From Takakia lepidozioides (Eukaryota; Streptophyta; Takakiopsida; Takakiales; Takakiaceae), in the NCBI GenBank assembly GCA_030704615.1, contig CM060733.1, positions 49,290,001-49,354,000 of the forward strand: a stretch of DNA of 64,000 bases, written 5' to 3'. The position numbers and the translations under genes are program-made. Numbering within the stretch: position 1 is the stretch's first letter; every line of letters begins with the position of its first letter. This document shows positions 25,033-34,120 of this stretch, piece after piece. Below the pieces are notes generated by a model that saw only the letters and a list, made by a program, of their open reading frames with translations, did not search any database and was not told the origin of the DNA.

Positions 25033-25665
25033 TTATGCAGGTAATTCGAAGAGCGGATGGATGGAAATCCGGCGCCGGATTTCCATCCGCCAGCTAGGTC
25101 GGCGCGCAAAATTTCCGTCATGCAGGTAATTCGAAGAGCGGATGGATGGAAATCCGACACCGGATTTCCATCCGCAAGGTTGGTCGGAGAGCGGATGGAT
25201 GGAGATCCAGCACCGGATTTCCATCCTGCAGGTAAGTGGAATCCCGGATGGATGGAAATCCGGCACCGAATTTCCATCCTGTAGATAATTCGAATCCCAG
25301 ATGGATGGAAATTCGGCGCCGAATTTCCATCCTGCAGGTAATTCGAATCCCAGATGGATGGAAATTCGGCGCCGGATTTCCATCCAGCAGGTAAGTGGAA
25401 TCCTGGATGGATGGAAATTCGGCGCCGAATTTCCGTCCAGCAGGTAATTCGAATCCCGGATGGAGGGAAATTCGGCGCCGAATTTCCGTCCAGCAGGTAA
25501 TTCGAATCCCGGATGGACGGAAATTCGGCGCCGAATTTCCGTCCAGCAGGTAATTCGAATCCCGGATGGATGGAAATTCGGCGCCGAATTTCCATCCAGC
25601 AGGTTACTAGAATCCCGGATGCATCGAAATCCGGCGCCGAATTTCCATTCGCCAGGTATTTCATC
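25033..25665 (+). repeat. 53-bp tandem array of 22-bp palindromes
   Basis: About 11-12 units. From 25255 to 25626 the cores recur every 53 bp exactly. Each core is the perfect palindrome GGAAATTCGGCGCCGAATTTCC or a one- or two-base variant (GGAAATCCGG...), followed by a linker of ATCCAGCAGGTAATTCGAAT type. Long open frames across it are by-products of the repeat. Confidence 0.9.
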
Positions 25666-26060
25666 GCTGAGAATTACCTTCCTGCAGGTAATTCTGAGCG
25701 AGGAATTACCTTCCTACCTTCGTCGATAAGAATTACCTGCAGGAAGGTAATTCATCGCTGAGAATTACCTGCAGGAAGGTAATTCTCAGCGATGAAATAC
25801 CTGGCGAATGGAATTCGGTGCCGAATATCCATACGCCAGCGATCCGACTTACCTGCTGGATGGAAATTCGGCGCCGGATTTCCATCCATCCGAGATTCAA
25901 CTTATCTGCTGGATGGAAATTCGGCGCCGAATTTCCATCCACCCGGGATTCTAATTACCTGCAGGATGGATATGCGGCGCCGGATTTCGATCGATCCGGG
26001 ATTTCAGTTACCTGCTGGATGGAAATTCGGCGCCGAATTTCCATCCGGGGGCTGGTCTCT
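25666..26060. repeat. Inversion centre and reversed arm of the palindrome array
   Basis: Around 25735 the sequence turns on itself: GGTATTTCATCGCTGAGAAT at about 25655 is mirrored by ATTCTCAGCGATGAAATACC at about 25781. After it the palindromic units continue in opposite linker orientation (TTACCTGCTGGATGGAAATT...) to about 26060. The whole could fold as one large foldback structure. Confidence 0.8.
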
Positions 26061-26090
26061 GTCGGAGAGGTGCCGGCCTCTCCGCCGCTC

Positions 26091-26680
26091 TGTTGGATAT
26101 TCGGTGCCGAATTTCCGTCCGGCGGTTGAAATATGACGGCCAGGTGCCGACCTCTCCCCCTCCCCAACCGCATTGGAACGGGCCCGGATTGAAATTCGCC
26201 GCCGTTTTCCCATCTGGGGAGGTTTTTATGTCGGCCAGTTTTCAGTCTGACACCCCGACAAGACTTCCTTGGGGGGGCCCGGATGGAAATTCGGCGCCGA
26301 ATCTCCATCCAAGGGATGCTCTCTATCGAACACGTGCCGACCTCTACGCCCGAGGCGACTTCATCCGGGCGTCCCCTGTTCGATATTCGGTGCCGAATTT
26401 CCGTCCGGGGGTTGAAATGTGACGGCCAAGTGCCGGCCTCTCCCCCTCCCCGACTGCATCCGAACCGCCCCGGATGGAAATTCGGCGCCGTTTTTCCATC
26501 TGGGGATGTTTTTATGCCGGCCAGTTTTCGGCCTGACCCCCCGACACGACTTCCTTTGGGGGGCCTGGATGGAAATTCGGCGCCGAATCTCCATCCAGGG
26601 GATGTTCTCTGTCGCACACGCGCCGGCCTCTGCGCCCGAGGCGACTTCATCCGGGCTTCCCCTGTTGGATATTGGGTGCC
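26091..26680 (+). repeat. Two tandem 286-bp units
   Basis: The landmark TGTTGGATATTCGGTGCCG (with small changes) recurs at 26091, 26377 and 26663, 286 bp apart each time. Each unit contains two further GGCGCC-centred or related cores and a C-rich segment (CTCTCCCCCTCCCC). Divergence between the units is modest. Confidence 0.85.
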
Positions 26681-26993
26681 GAATTTCCATTCGGGGGTAG
26701 TAATGTGACGGCACGGTGCCGGCTTCTCCCCTTCAGCCGTCATCATCCGGACGGCCCCCCACTTTCTGACTACATACCGTTGGCAGTTATTGCGCAAAGA
26801 CCAGGGGCCGCATTCCGGAGACAAGGTTCATTAACACTCTGACTGTGGATTTTTGAGATAGTTGGCTCCCTGGATTTGGATCAGGCTTCGTCGCTCGGAC
26901 AAATCGGCATCGCATTCATTCCCATCGCTGCACCCCCTTCTACCAGGGAGCTTCCCCGCACTCCATCCTGGGAGTCTTGTGTGCACATCTCCC

Positions 26994-29408
26994 ATGGCGG
27001 AAAACCCGAGCGCTACAGTGTACTGCCCTCCTCACGAGCATAGAGCTTCATTTCCGTGCAGAGGGGACACCTGCCGGGTGATGGAGAAATATTTGTGCGT
27101 TCGATACCACCTGAAACCGGGGTCGGTTTTTTTGGAGGAGGAAAGGAAGGACTCTAACGGCCTTGTTGTCGAGAGTATTGTTGTGCTCCACGATGATTTC
27201 GGCGATGGCAGGGAATGGCGAGTTCCACCATTGGACAGCGTCATATACAGGGCTGTTGGGGACTTCATTTGCCCGCCAAATGCACCTTCTATCCTGGCGC
27301 CTTCCACGAAACAATCCGCGAATCAGAGAGTGGCTACCTCAAAGAGAGAAGTCCGCAACGAAGTAAATCCAGAGCCGAACCCATCCATGCAGACGAGCCA
27401 GAACCGGGTTGTTCACAACCTGTCCGACTCAGACGAGGTCATGGAAGTTTCGAGGTCGTCTTGGAGATTAGGCAAGTCCTCAATGGACGTCAGTGGAGGA
27501 GGGAGTCATATTCCCAGCACGAGCACCGCAGTTCGATCTATTCTTGAAATTCTGCGAGGGCTTCACCTGGAGGGACACCGGTCGGAGCTGGCCGGGCTGG
27601 ACTACAGCAAGTTTGCAATTAAATCGGTTACATGCCTTCCCGCCGACGTCGACGGTAATATCTTCTTTGAGTTCCCTCCTCGGGCGGACTACTCGAGGGC
27701 GTCCGGAATGTTGACAGATATGGATAGAAAACATGACGGTCATCCTTGGTGCGTTACCAAAACCACCAGCATGAAGATGCTCGATGGTGTGCGGGTGCGC
27801 TACGTTGTTTGTGCGGGCGCGTTGCGGTGTTTCTCCCCAACTTGCTTCCACTTTAAATCAAGAGGTCACAGGAACGAGACTGATTGGACAGGCACAGCTC
27901 ATCAACCATTTCGAGCTCAGGAGAAGGTTCCGAACTCCACATTTAAGTGTGCGCATTGCAAAGAACCACCACACTGCATGTCTGTTTGTAATGCCAAGCA
28001 GTTCTATGTGTTGCACCGTTTCCCTGACCTCACCCGAGCTTGCATACACGTTGGTTCCCATTGTCACAAATTGGCGAGGGGGAACTCGCGGGAGGCTGCC
28101 CACGAAGCAGAGCAGCTCGTTCAGGAGGAGGTTAAGTTGAGACCGGGTGCCAAACCCAAACAGATACAGCTCCAAGCCGCCCATAAGATGGCATTGGCCA
28201 GAATTATGTCGGAAGACGGCTCCGATAGAGTTCCTCTCGACGAGAAGGAAATGGAGGCATTGCTGGAGTCGGTGTCCCACGTATGTTCACCGAATGTCCG
28301 AAACCACATTGTCTCATGCAAACAGAAAATTGGGCGTGGCTCGGATATGCACTCCATTCTGGAGGTGAAGCGACGATGTGGATATGACTACATTCATGGA
28401 AGTCGGTTTCCAGGACAAGGGACTGAGGCAGATCGTTGTTTCGTATTCAAAATGTCCACGTGTGGACGTGGCAGCGGCGTCGAACTGGTCGACAGGATGA
28501 CGAGTAGGAACTTGTCAAACAGTTGGGTCATGTTCGACCATATCAAGCGAATTACAAATCACCAGTGGGTGACAATGGGTGCACATGTCTACGACACCCA
28601 CTGCAGGATGCTAATGACAATTGCTATTTGTGAGATGAAAGGAGAGGACACACAATCGGAGATGCTTCTTTGGCAAGGAATAAACGAACAGATGGCCAAG
28701 GCGGGATTGCCCCCTCCGAATTTCCGTGGTTTCATGGCGGACAACGCACAAGCAAATTGGGCTGCTATCCGAAGGGTGTACGGGCAAGACCCCAATGTTC
28801 CCATGGAAGGCAATGAGAGATCTTGTGGGTTCCATTTTCTGCAGAGCCTTTCGCAGTACACAACCAGGCTCGTGGCGCCAGATTTCAGAGAGGAGCACAG
28901 TTCCATGTGCCTTGCGTGGAAGCGCGTTCCGACCTTGGATGATGCAGAGACACAGTTTGCATGCATACGGGCTTGGTGGACATCGTTAGGTGCTGTAAGG
29001 AAATCAGACGAGGGAACAATGGTCAGTTGGCTAGCATGGTGGCATTATCGTTTCCTCCAATTCGGCGACTATATGCGGGAGGTGATTTGCACGTCCAAAC
29101 ATGCTAAGTCCGAACTGGCTAAGTCCGAACATGCACTGGAAAAATGGCGCCGAATTACCTGTCATGAGGGGACCTATAGCCGCGGAATTCGGCACCATTT
29201 TTCGCCAGAGAGACCTATTACCGCGAAATACGTCGCCGTTTTCCAGATTACGGACCATATTACCGCGAAATTCGGCGCCATATTTGCACATGTCGCTGGG
29301 AATTGGCATGAGCGGAAGACGAAATATCATGAGCACAACTGTCAAAACTGCAATTTTCCCTTCAAGGGGCCGAATAATATATTTGTTTTTCCTGACACAT
29401 TGCATTAA
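26994..29408 (+). CDS. MULE transposase (MuDR/MURA-like), C-terminus possibly replaced
   Basis: A single 804-codon frame from the first ATG (26994) to TAA 29406-29408. The frame is open upstream to 26862, but only with a TTG. N-terminal residues 1-230 are unlike known domains. A Cys/His-rich region (about 273-357) with C..GALRCFSPTCFHF and FKCAHCKEPPHC could bind zinc. The catalytic region has VYDTH (Asp about 534), FMADNAQANW (Asp about 583) and C..H (CGFH, 611-614), the order of the MULE transposase domain. From about residue 703 the protein is encoded by element repeat sequence (CTAAGTCCGAAC, TGGAAAAATGGCGCCGAATT) and no SWIM zinc finger is seen. The enzyme would cut and move the element; activity is doubtful. 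Confidence 0.75.
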   Translation: MAENPSATVYCPPHEHRASFPCRGDTCRVMEKYLCVRYHLKPGSVFLEEERKDSNGLVVESIVVLHDDFGDGREWRVPPLDSVIYRAVGDFICPPNAPSILAPSTKQSANQRVATSKREVRNEVNPEPNPSMQTSQNRVVHNLSDSDEVMEVSRSSWRLGKSSMDVSGGGSHIPSTSTAVRSILEILRGLHLEGHRSELAGLDYSKFAIKSVTCLPADVDGNIFFEFPPRADYSRASGMLTDMDRKHDGHPWCVTKTTSMKMLDGVRVRYVVCAGALRCFSPTCFHFKSRGHRNETDWTGTAHQPFRAQEKVPNSTFKCAHCKEPPHCMSVCNAKQFYVLHRFPDLTRACIHVGSHCHKLARGNSREAAHEAEQLVQEEVKLRPGAKPKQIQLQAAHKMALARIMSEDGSDRVPLDEKEMEALLESVSHVCSPNVRNHIVSCKQKIGRGSDMHSILEVKRRCGYDYIHGSRFPGQGTEADRCFVFKMSTCGRGSGVELVDRMTSRNLSNSWVMFDHIKRITNHQWVTMGAHVYDTHCRMLMTIAICEMKGEDTQSEMLLWQGINEQMAKAGLPPPNFRGFMADNAQANWAAIRRVYGQDPNVPMEGNERSCGFHFLQSLSQYTTRLVAPDFREEHSSMCLAWKRVPTLDDAETQFACIRAWWTSLGAVRKSDEGTMVSWLAWWHYRFLQFGDYMREVICTSKHAKSELAKSEHALEKWRRITCHEGTYSRGIRHHFSPERPITAKYVAVFQITDHITAKFGAIFAHVAGNWHERKTKYHEHNCQNCNFPFKGPNNIFVFPDTLH

Positions 29409-29519
29409 ATTATTGTTTTTTTATTGTTTTTTATTTTCAAAATTTGTACTTCTGCTCATGAAAACCGATTGTCTTACTACTCCGCTCATGCCGCTCATGC
29501 TCATGAAATAGCAAACCTC

Positions 29520-29970
29520 TCCTAAATCTGTGTCACCATTACAAAAGGGGATTTCCGACGTGTCACTGCTCAAGGGGGCTTCACATAAAGGGTCATGTTT
29601 ACCGCTGCCATTGGGCTGCTTGCATCATAGAAAAGATCACGCCAACACTGTTGGCACCGTGATCATAGGGCCAGGCTGTTGTATAGAAGTAGAACCGAGA
29701 GCAAGAACAATTCAAAAACTCCCCATCCATGTCTTCTCTTCCGCTGCGGCGTGGATGAGGATTCCGTAAACTCTGATCACGAACGAACCTGAAGGAAAAC
29801 CCATATAGCCGTGTGACGATGGTTGGACAGAGAAAGAACGCTCCTTTCCCTTGCTTGGACAATCAACTGGGGGGAGGGGAGGACCACAGCTTTAGGATTA
29901 ACCAGAAGGGGATTCACGCCCCTTCTTTTGGTATCAGAGTAATGTCACTCCCCTGCATTCACACTACATA
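29520..29970 (-). repeat. 450-bp terminal module of D/X2, left copy
   Basis: Matches 33614-34064 and 7042-7476 (complement). It begins inside the MULE target site, ends with the inverted-repeat arm ...ATTCACGCCCCTTCTTTT, and is followed by TGGTATCAGAG (29929-29939) on the plus strand and then the X1-type terminus ending CACTACA (29968). The palindrome ACACTACATATGTAGTGT (29961-29978) marks the boundary with the internal region. Confidence 0.75.
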
Positions 29971-29988
29971 TGTAGTGTGTCTCCCTTT

Positions 29989-30861
29989 TTAAGTGTCAGG
30001 GTCCTCACTGACCACCTTCACTGGCTGACCACCCACTGGTGGTATGAATGGTTTCAAATCCCGCCTACTTCTTACCCATTCCTTGTTTGCCCCATCTCTT
30101 AGCCTGCATTTGCGTGCAGCTTCCCTTCCAGGATCATAAGGTACTCCCAACAGGTACATTGTGTTAATTCCCCTTCTGTTTCTGCTCCAGATATCTTGGA
30201 GAGGTCCGTTCATAATATTGTTTTTGATTGTCATGCCTTGGCCTTCAGCAAAGGGAAACCCCTCTCTACTCATAATCTTCATGGCCACTTCTGTCTGGCT
30301 GGTGCGAGCAGGGTTGTTCTCAAACTGACACCACCACCTGGTTTCCATGCAACTCATCATGCCAATTTCATGGCCTTCTTCCCTGGCCACAGTTTTCGTG
30401 CTCCATCCCTGAGCTTGCATCGTCGTCCAGCCTCTCTTGTTTAAGTGACAGCGTCCCGGCTGTCCATTTGTTCCGCCGGCCAGAGCAAATCCAATTTGTG
30501 ACAATGCCTTCTTCCTCTTCTTGTAGTTCATGCCAGGCAGGTCCTGATCTCCTTCCCACACAAACCAGCGTTTCCCAATTTTGTTGTTGCTCCCTGGCTC
30601 CTTGTTTTGAATCGCAGCTACCACTTGTGCTCCCATCGACACTCGCACCTTTCGTACTGCCTCATTTTCTGCATGCAGGTTGTCCTCAACAGCAGGCTGC
30701 AATTTCATTTGCATTGTTGGTGGCAAGTCATGGGCAACCCTCTGGTTACCATGCCTTCCTTCTTCCCTTTCAACCAGCCTGCCCTCTTTAAGAGATTCAG
30801 GGTGGTGTATGCCTTGCAAGTAGAAGTGATCGTGACATGGGTAGGCTTCATAGCCTCCCAC
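29989..30861 (-). pseudogene. Unrecognised ORF at the 3' side of the D internal region
   Basis: A frame of 290 codons overlapping the end of the PPR-containing frame. It is rich in Arg, Glu and Gly. Its C-terminal part (VPYDPGREAARKCRLRDGAN...RRDLKPFIPPVGG) reads like coding sequence. It may be a continuation of the captured or gag-like polypeptide after a frameshift. No known domain is recognised. Confidence 0.35.
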
Positions 30862-32276
30862 ATCAACTGCCCATCCATCTCCTGAGCCTGAATTTCACAA
30901 CCATGCTGGGCATATCCTGAAATCATTGCACTCCATGAGAGCAGATTGGGTGGCATACCTTCCTGCTCCATTTGTTCAAACAGTTGCAGGGTCTGTGCTT
31001 CAGAGCCATGCTGGGCATAACCTGCAATCATTACTCTCCATGACCCCACTTTTCTGTGAGACATATTGTCACACACTTGTTGTGCACCCTTCATGCTCCC
31101 ACGTTTGGCATACCTGTCAACAATGGCAGTCTCCATAATGATATCTGGTGCAATACCAGATTTGATACTGTCACCATGGACCTCTTCGCCTTTTACCAGG
31201 TCTGCCAGGTTCGCACATGCATTCAACACACACAGGAACGTCACCTGTTTGGGCTTCTCTCCTTCATTTCCAGCATCTGTAGAAAGCTCATTGCCTCTAT
31301 ATTGAATTACCTCTGCTGGTATATCTCTGACTCCTTCAGGTATGTCCACAGAAATTACACGCCAAAGGCAGCTCCCCAAACTTGCTCCCCTCTTGAGCTG
31401 GTGTCTTGGTGTGTATGCAGGTCCTTTCTCTGCCCATGTTTGCTTCCATCTTCCACCAGGGCCAGCCATTCTTTTACAACCTTGCTTCAGATTGCTGAGC
31501 TGCATATACCATATGTATTGGCAGCACAAAATCGTCATTAGCATGGCCTGCTCCAACCAGTTCTTCACTGTTTGCCATAGGCACCTGCAGCACATAATTA
31601 CCATCAAGATAGCATGTCGTATCCATGCCTTAGCACCCTTTCTCCGTCCTTGACACTTCGGTACACAGCTTGTGAACCTGAGTATGCTGCAGTCAGCAAT
31701 GAATGATCTCCTTGTGCCTTGCCACCACTTTTGACACCATTTGCCCTCTTTTCTTGGCGGATCTATTCCCGGAAGAACCTCCTCATTGTCATGCATCTTC
31801 TCTGTGTGACCCTCTTCCACATAATGCAAGCCTTCGCATGTCCAAACTCTCAGCTTCCACACATGGTTTTCGGCGCCTTTGCATGCCCTAATGACTTCTC
31901 CACTTTTCATGTCATCATGTGCAAGCTTAGGTGTTGTCAGGTCTCGATCTTTCAGGCTCCTTTTCACCACTTCTTCCATCACTGGAGTGATCTGTAAGCT
32001 CTTTCCTCTTAGACAGATTTCTTCTCCAATCTGCAGGGCCTCTCCCTTGCATGAATCCTCCAACACTTGATACTCCATGTTCCCTTCATCTCTCCCAACA
32101 TTTGTCAATGGTCCAACATCCAAAGAAGCTTCTATTTCCTCTTCTTTGTCCTGACTTAGGGTACCTGGTGTCCCCATGAACATGTCATTGACTGATGACG
32201 TACTCGACTCCAAAAGTAGCTGGAGCCGTTGCACATCTGCCTGAAGATGCTTGTTATCACCACGGAGCTTATCCAC
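30705..32276 (-). pseudogene. Captured pentatricopeptide repeat (PPR) gene fragment in element D
   Basis: A frame of 523 codons. Residues about 341-485 (30822-31256) are clearly PPR of the PLS type: KPKQVTFLCVLNACANLADL, a VHGDSIKSGIAPD helix pair, IVDRYAKRGSMKGAQQVCDN, GSWRVMIAGYAQHG, LFEQMEQEGMPPN and a second SWSAMISGYAQHG. This is about four motifs, fewer than a working PPR protein of this class normally has. Upstream residues (1-330) are acidic and coiled-coil-like at first, continuing the gag-like frame, then Trp/Cys-rich. PPR proteins bind organelle RNA; this piece sits inside a retroelement and is most likely a transduplicated host fragment. Confidence 0.7.
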
Positions 32277-33376
32277 GCACTCTTATCCACGCACTCTTCT
32301 TTGGCCCCACTCAGCTCTCGGTCAGCTTTCTCGAGGGCCAACCGTAAATGTTGATTTTCCATGACTAGGTTCTCCACCTGGACTTCAGTTTCTCTCCGTA
32401 GGACTAGGGCAGCTACAACGTCATCTCGTGCATCTTTCACCTTTAATTCCTTCTCCACCAAGTCTGTTCTTAATCGAGATGCAACTTCTCTCAGCTCCCC
32501 AAGTATGTTTTGATCTAGGTGTGCATCTTGATCTATATCCTGTCTAGTTTGAGCAAGCAATGTACACTCTTCCTCCACCCATTCCATCAGATCTGTCCAA
32601 GACTCCTTGACATCTTCCTCTCTTATGACACTCACTTCACCGGTTGTACCACTATTGCTTGGGGAGTTGGTGGTATCATGCCCAAACTCCCCAGGTATGT
32701 CTTGCCCTACATGTGCCCTTGTATAAGACCTTGGGAACTGCACAAGAACTTGCAATCTAGGTGTACACTCTTCATTGACACCTGATTGATCCTCTATTGA
32801 ACAAAAGATGTCTTCCATGATCTCTCCTTCCTCATCACAAAACACATTCACAATGTTTGTGCCAAGAGAGCTTACACATTCGCACTCCATCCTTTTGCTG
32901 CTCTTCGATTCCCATTGTTCAAACATTCCACAGCATGAATCTTGCATTCCACATGTTCCCACTTGCAGCCCCAGCCGGTGATTCTTTTCACTTCGGATCT
33001 GATTCTGTCTTGATGGACATGCAGTGCAACACTCTACTTGCTGCCTTGTGCTGTTCAAGCTGAGAACTCGAGGAAGCATTGCATGGACTTCGCTGATTTG
33101 GTTCTTCTCCCTAAAGCACCTCCGTGACATGGTTTTGTGATCTGGTATAGGTTCATGATCAATAGAACTCACAGGTGTGAACCTGTTGTGAGTATCCTTC
33201 TCAATCAGAGACAATTTCTCTTCCATTCCTGTAGCATACTCTTCCACATTTGTATCTATCCCATCAAACTTCCTTGCTAACATCACTTTACTCTTACTTG
33301 ATTGACCTTCTTCTCCAAATTTCAAGATTATGGCTACTTGAAAATCATGCCAGTTCATGGACCTTGGTTTTGGCAT
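32156..33376 (-). pseudogene. Gag-like ORF of element D
   Basis: A frame of 406 codons, first after the primer site. Its N-terminus (NWHDFQVAIILKFGEE....KVMLARKFDGIDTNVEEYATGMEE) resembles the W..F...L...FG....V.EY segment of retrotransposon gag. The middle is Cys- and acid-rich, and the C-terminal third is a long coiled coil (about 32270-32500). It is followed with a frame change by the PPR-bearing frame. No zinc knuckle, protease or RT is present, so the element would depend on another for movement. Confidence 0.5.
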
Positions 33377-33600
33377 TCGATGCCAAGTGTCAGCCCGTGC
33401 CTTGAGATTCAGCCTTGCCGATATAAATAACTTGTGCTCGTCAAAGCTCCGCCTCTCACCATCCCTTTTCAGATTCTGGATCCAGCTGCAAACATCCTCA
33501 TCCTTCTTTCAGTAAAATGGAATGTTAGTCACCATTGCTCGCAAATCACTCTCCTATCTTGCTACACTGAAAACCTACATCTCTCAGACAAGATCCAGCG

Positions 33601-33614
33601 TGGCTCTGATACCA
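33601..33614 (-). other. Primer-binding-site-like sequence (initiator Met tRNA type)
   Basis: The minus strand reads TGGTATCAGAGCCA, the common plant LTR-element primer site complementary to the 3' end of initiator methionine tRNA. It lies immediately inside the 450-bp module. A shorter copy in the opposite orientation (TGGTATCAGAG) is at 29929-29939. Confidence 0.75.
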
Positions 33615-34064
33615 AAAGAAGGGGCGTGAATCCCCTTCTGCCTTCTCCTAAATCTGTGTCACCATTACAAAAGGGGATTTCCGACGTGTCACTGCTCAAG
33701 GGGGCTTCACATAAAGGGTCATGTTTACCGCTGCCATTGGGCTGCTTGCATCACAGAAAAGATCACGCCAACACTGTTGGCGCCATGATCATAGGGCCAG
33801 GCTGTTGTATAGAAGTAGAACCGAGAGCAAGAACAATTCAAAAACTCCCCATCCATGTCTTCTCTTCCGTTGCGGCGTGGATGAGGATTCCGTAAACTCT
33901 GATCACGAACGAACCTGAAGGAAAACCCATATAGCCGTGTGACGATGGTTGGACAGAGAAAGAACGCTCTTTTCCCTTGCTTGGACAATCAACTGGGGGG
34001 AGGGGAGGACCACAGCTTTAGGATTAACCAGAAGGGGATTCACGCCCCTTCTTTTCACACTACA
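33614..34064 (-). repeat. 450-bp terminal module of D/X2, right copy, with 27-bp inverted arms
   Basis: From 33614 it starts AAAAGAAGGGGCGTGAATCC and near its end (34031-34055) has the complement, giving terminal inverted arms of about 27 bp; then CACACTACA. The body matches 29520-29929 with few differences. It probably serves as the 5' LTR of the minus-strand element D. Confidence 0.7.
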
Positions 34065-34120
34065 GTACCCCACAGATCCCTTATAAGTGTCTAAGTCCCA
34101 GACAGTCCTCTAACAAGGGT

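Larger units (their letters stand above)
23687..29519 (+). mobile_element. Mutator-like element (MULE), 5.83 kb
   Basis: It interrupts the D/X2 module exactly between two copies of the 9-bp TCCTAAATC (23678-23686 and 29520-29528), the Mutator-type duplication length. The ends are inverted: GGGGGCTGCTATTTCATGAG at the left and the complement of GAGGTTTGCTATTTCATGAG at the right, followed by subterminal ATGAGCGG/GCATGAGC repeats. It carries palindromic arrays (about 23866-26760) and one long transposase ORF (26994-29408). Confidence 0.85.
21865..34064 (-). mobile_element. D/X2: composite insertion with LTR-like ends, gag-like ORF and PPR fragment
   Basis: Bounded by TGTAGTTGAATGCAGGG at the left and CACACTACA at the right, with GTAC duplicated outside. 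The left part (21865-23686 plus 29520-29929) is a copy of X1. The right end holds the 450-bp module again (33614-34064). Between them a minus-strand internal region carries a methionine-tRNA-type primer site (minus TGGTATCAGAGCCA, 33614-33601), a gag-like ORF, PPR sequence, and a short purine run (AAAAAGGGAGA, minus, about 29980-29990) before TGTAGTGTG. This fits a non-autonomous LTR retrotransposon of X1 type without pol. The two ends are not simple direct repeats, so the exact LTR limits are unresolved. Confidence 0.6.
6757..34115 (-). mobile_element. Ty3/gypsy element B, nearly full length, minus strand
   Basis: Both LTRs are present (3' LTR 6757-9992, 5' LTR 20947-34115, each split by an insertion) and the whole is flanked by the 5-bp duplication AGGGT. 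The internal region (9993-20946) is about 10.95 kb: ORF0-like, gag, protease, RT, RNase H, integrase, then about 4 kb of extra ORF. A polypurine tract (minus GAGAGGGGAGGGG, 9996-10008) precedes the 3' LTR, and the primer-site-like TTTGGCGACC follows the 5' LTR. Without its insertions the element is about 12.9 kb, large for gypsy. There is no chromodomain, and the RT style suggests an Athila/Tat-like lineage. Many frameshifts make it non-autonomous now. Confidence 0.9.
20947..34115 (-). repeat. 5' LTR of element B, split by D/X2
   Basis: On the minus strand the LTR starts TGTTAGAGG at 34115 and ends CGCGACA at 20947. Only 34065-34115 and 20947-21864 are LTR; the 12.2 kb between is insertion D/X2, flanked by GTAC on both sides. 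Minisatellite at about 21620-21800. Confidence 0.85.

Noticed and set aside
25033-26714. Several open frames of 100-290 codons on both strands across the MULE arrays
   Set aside because: They arise because the 53-bp and palindromic units lack stops in many frames; the peptides are pure repeats with no domain.
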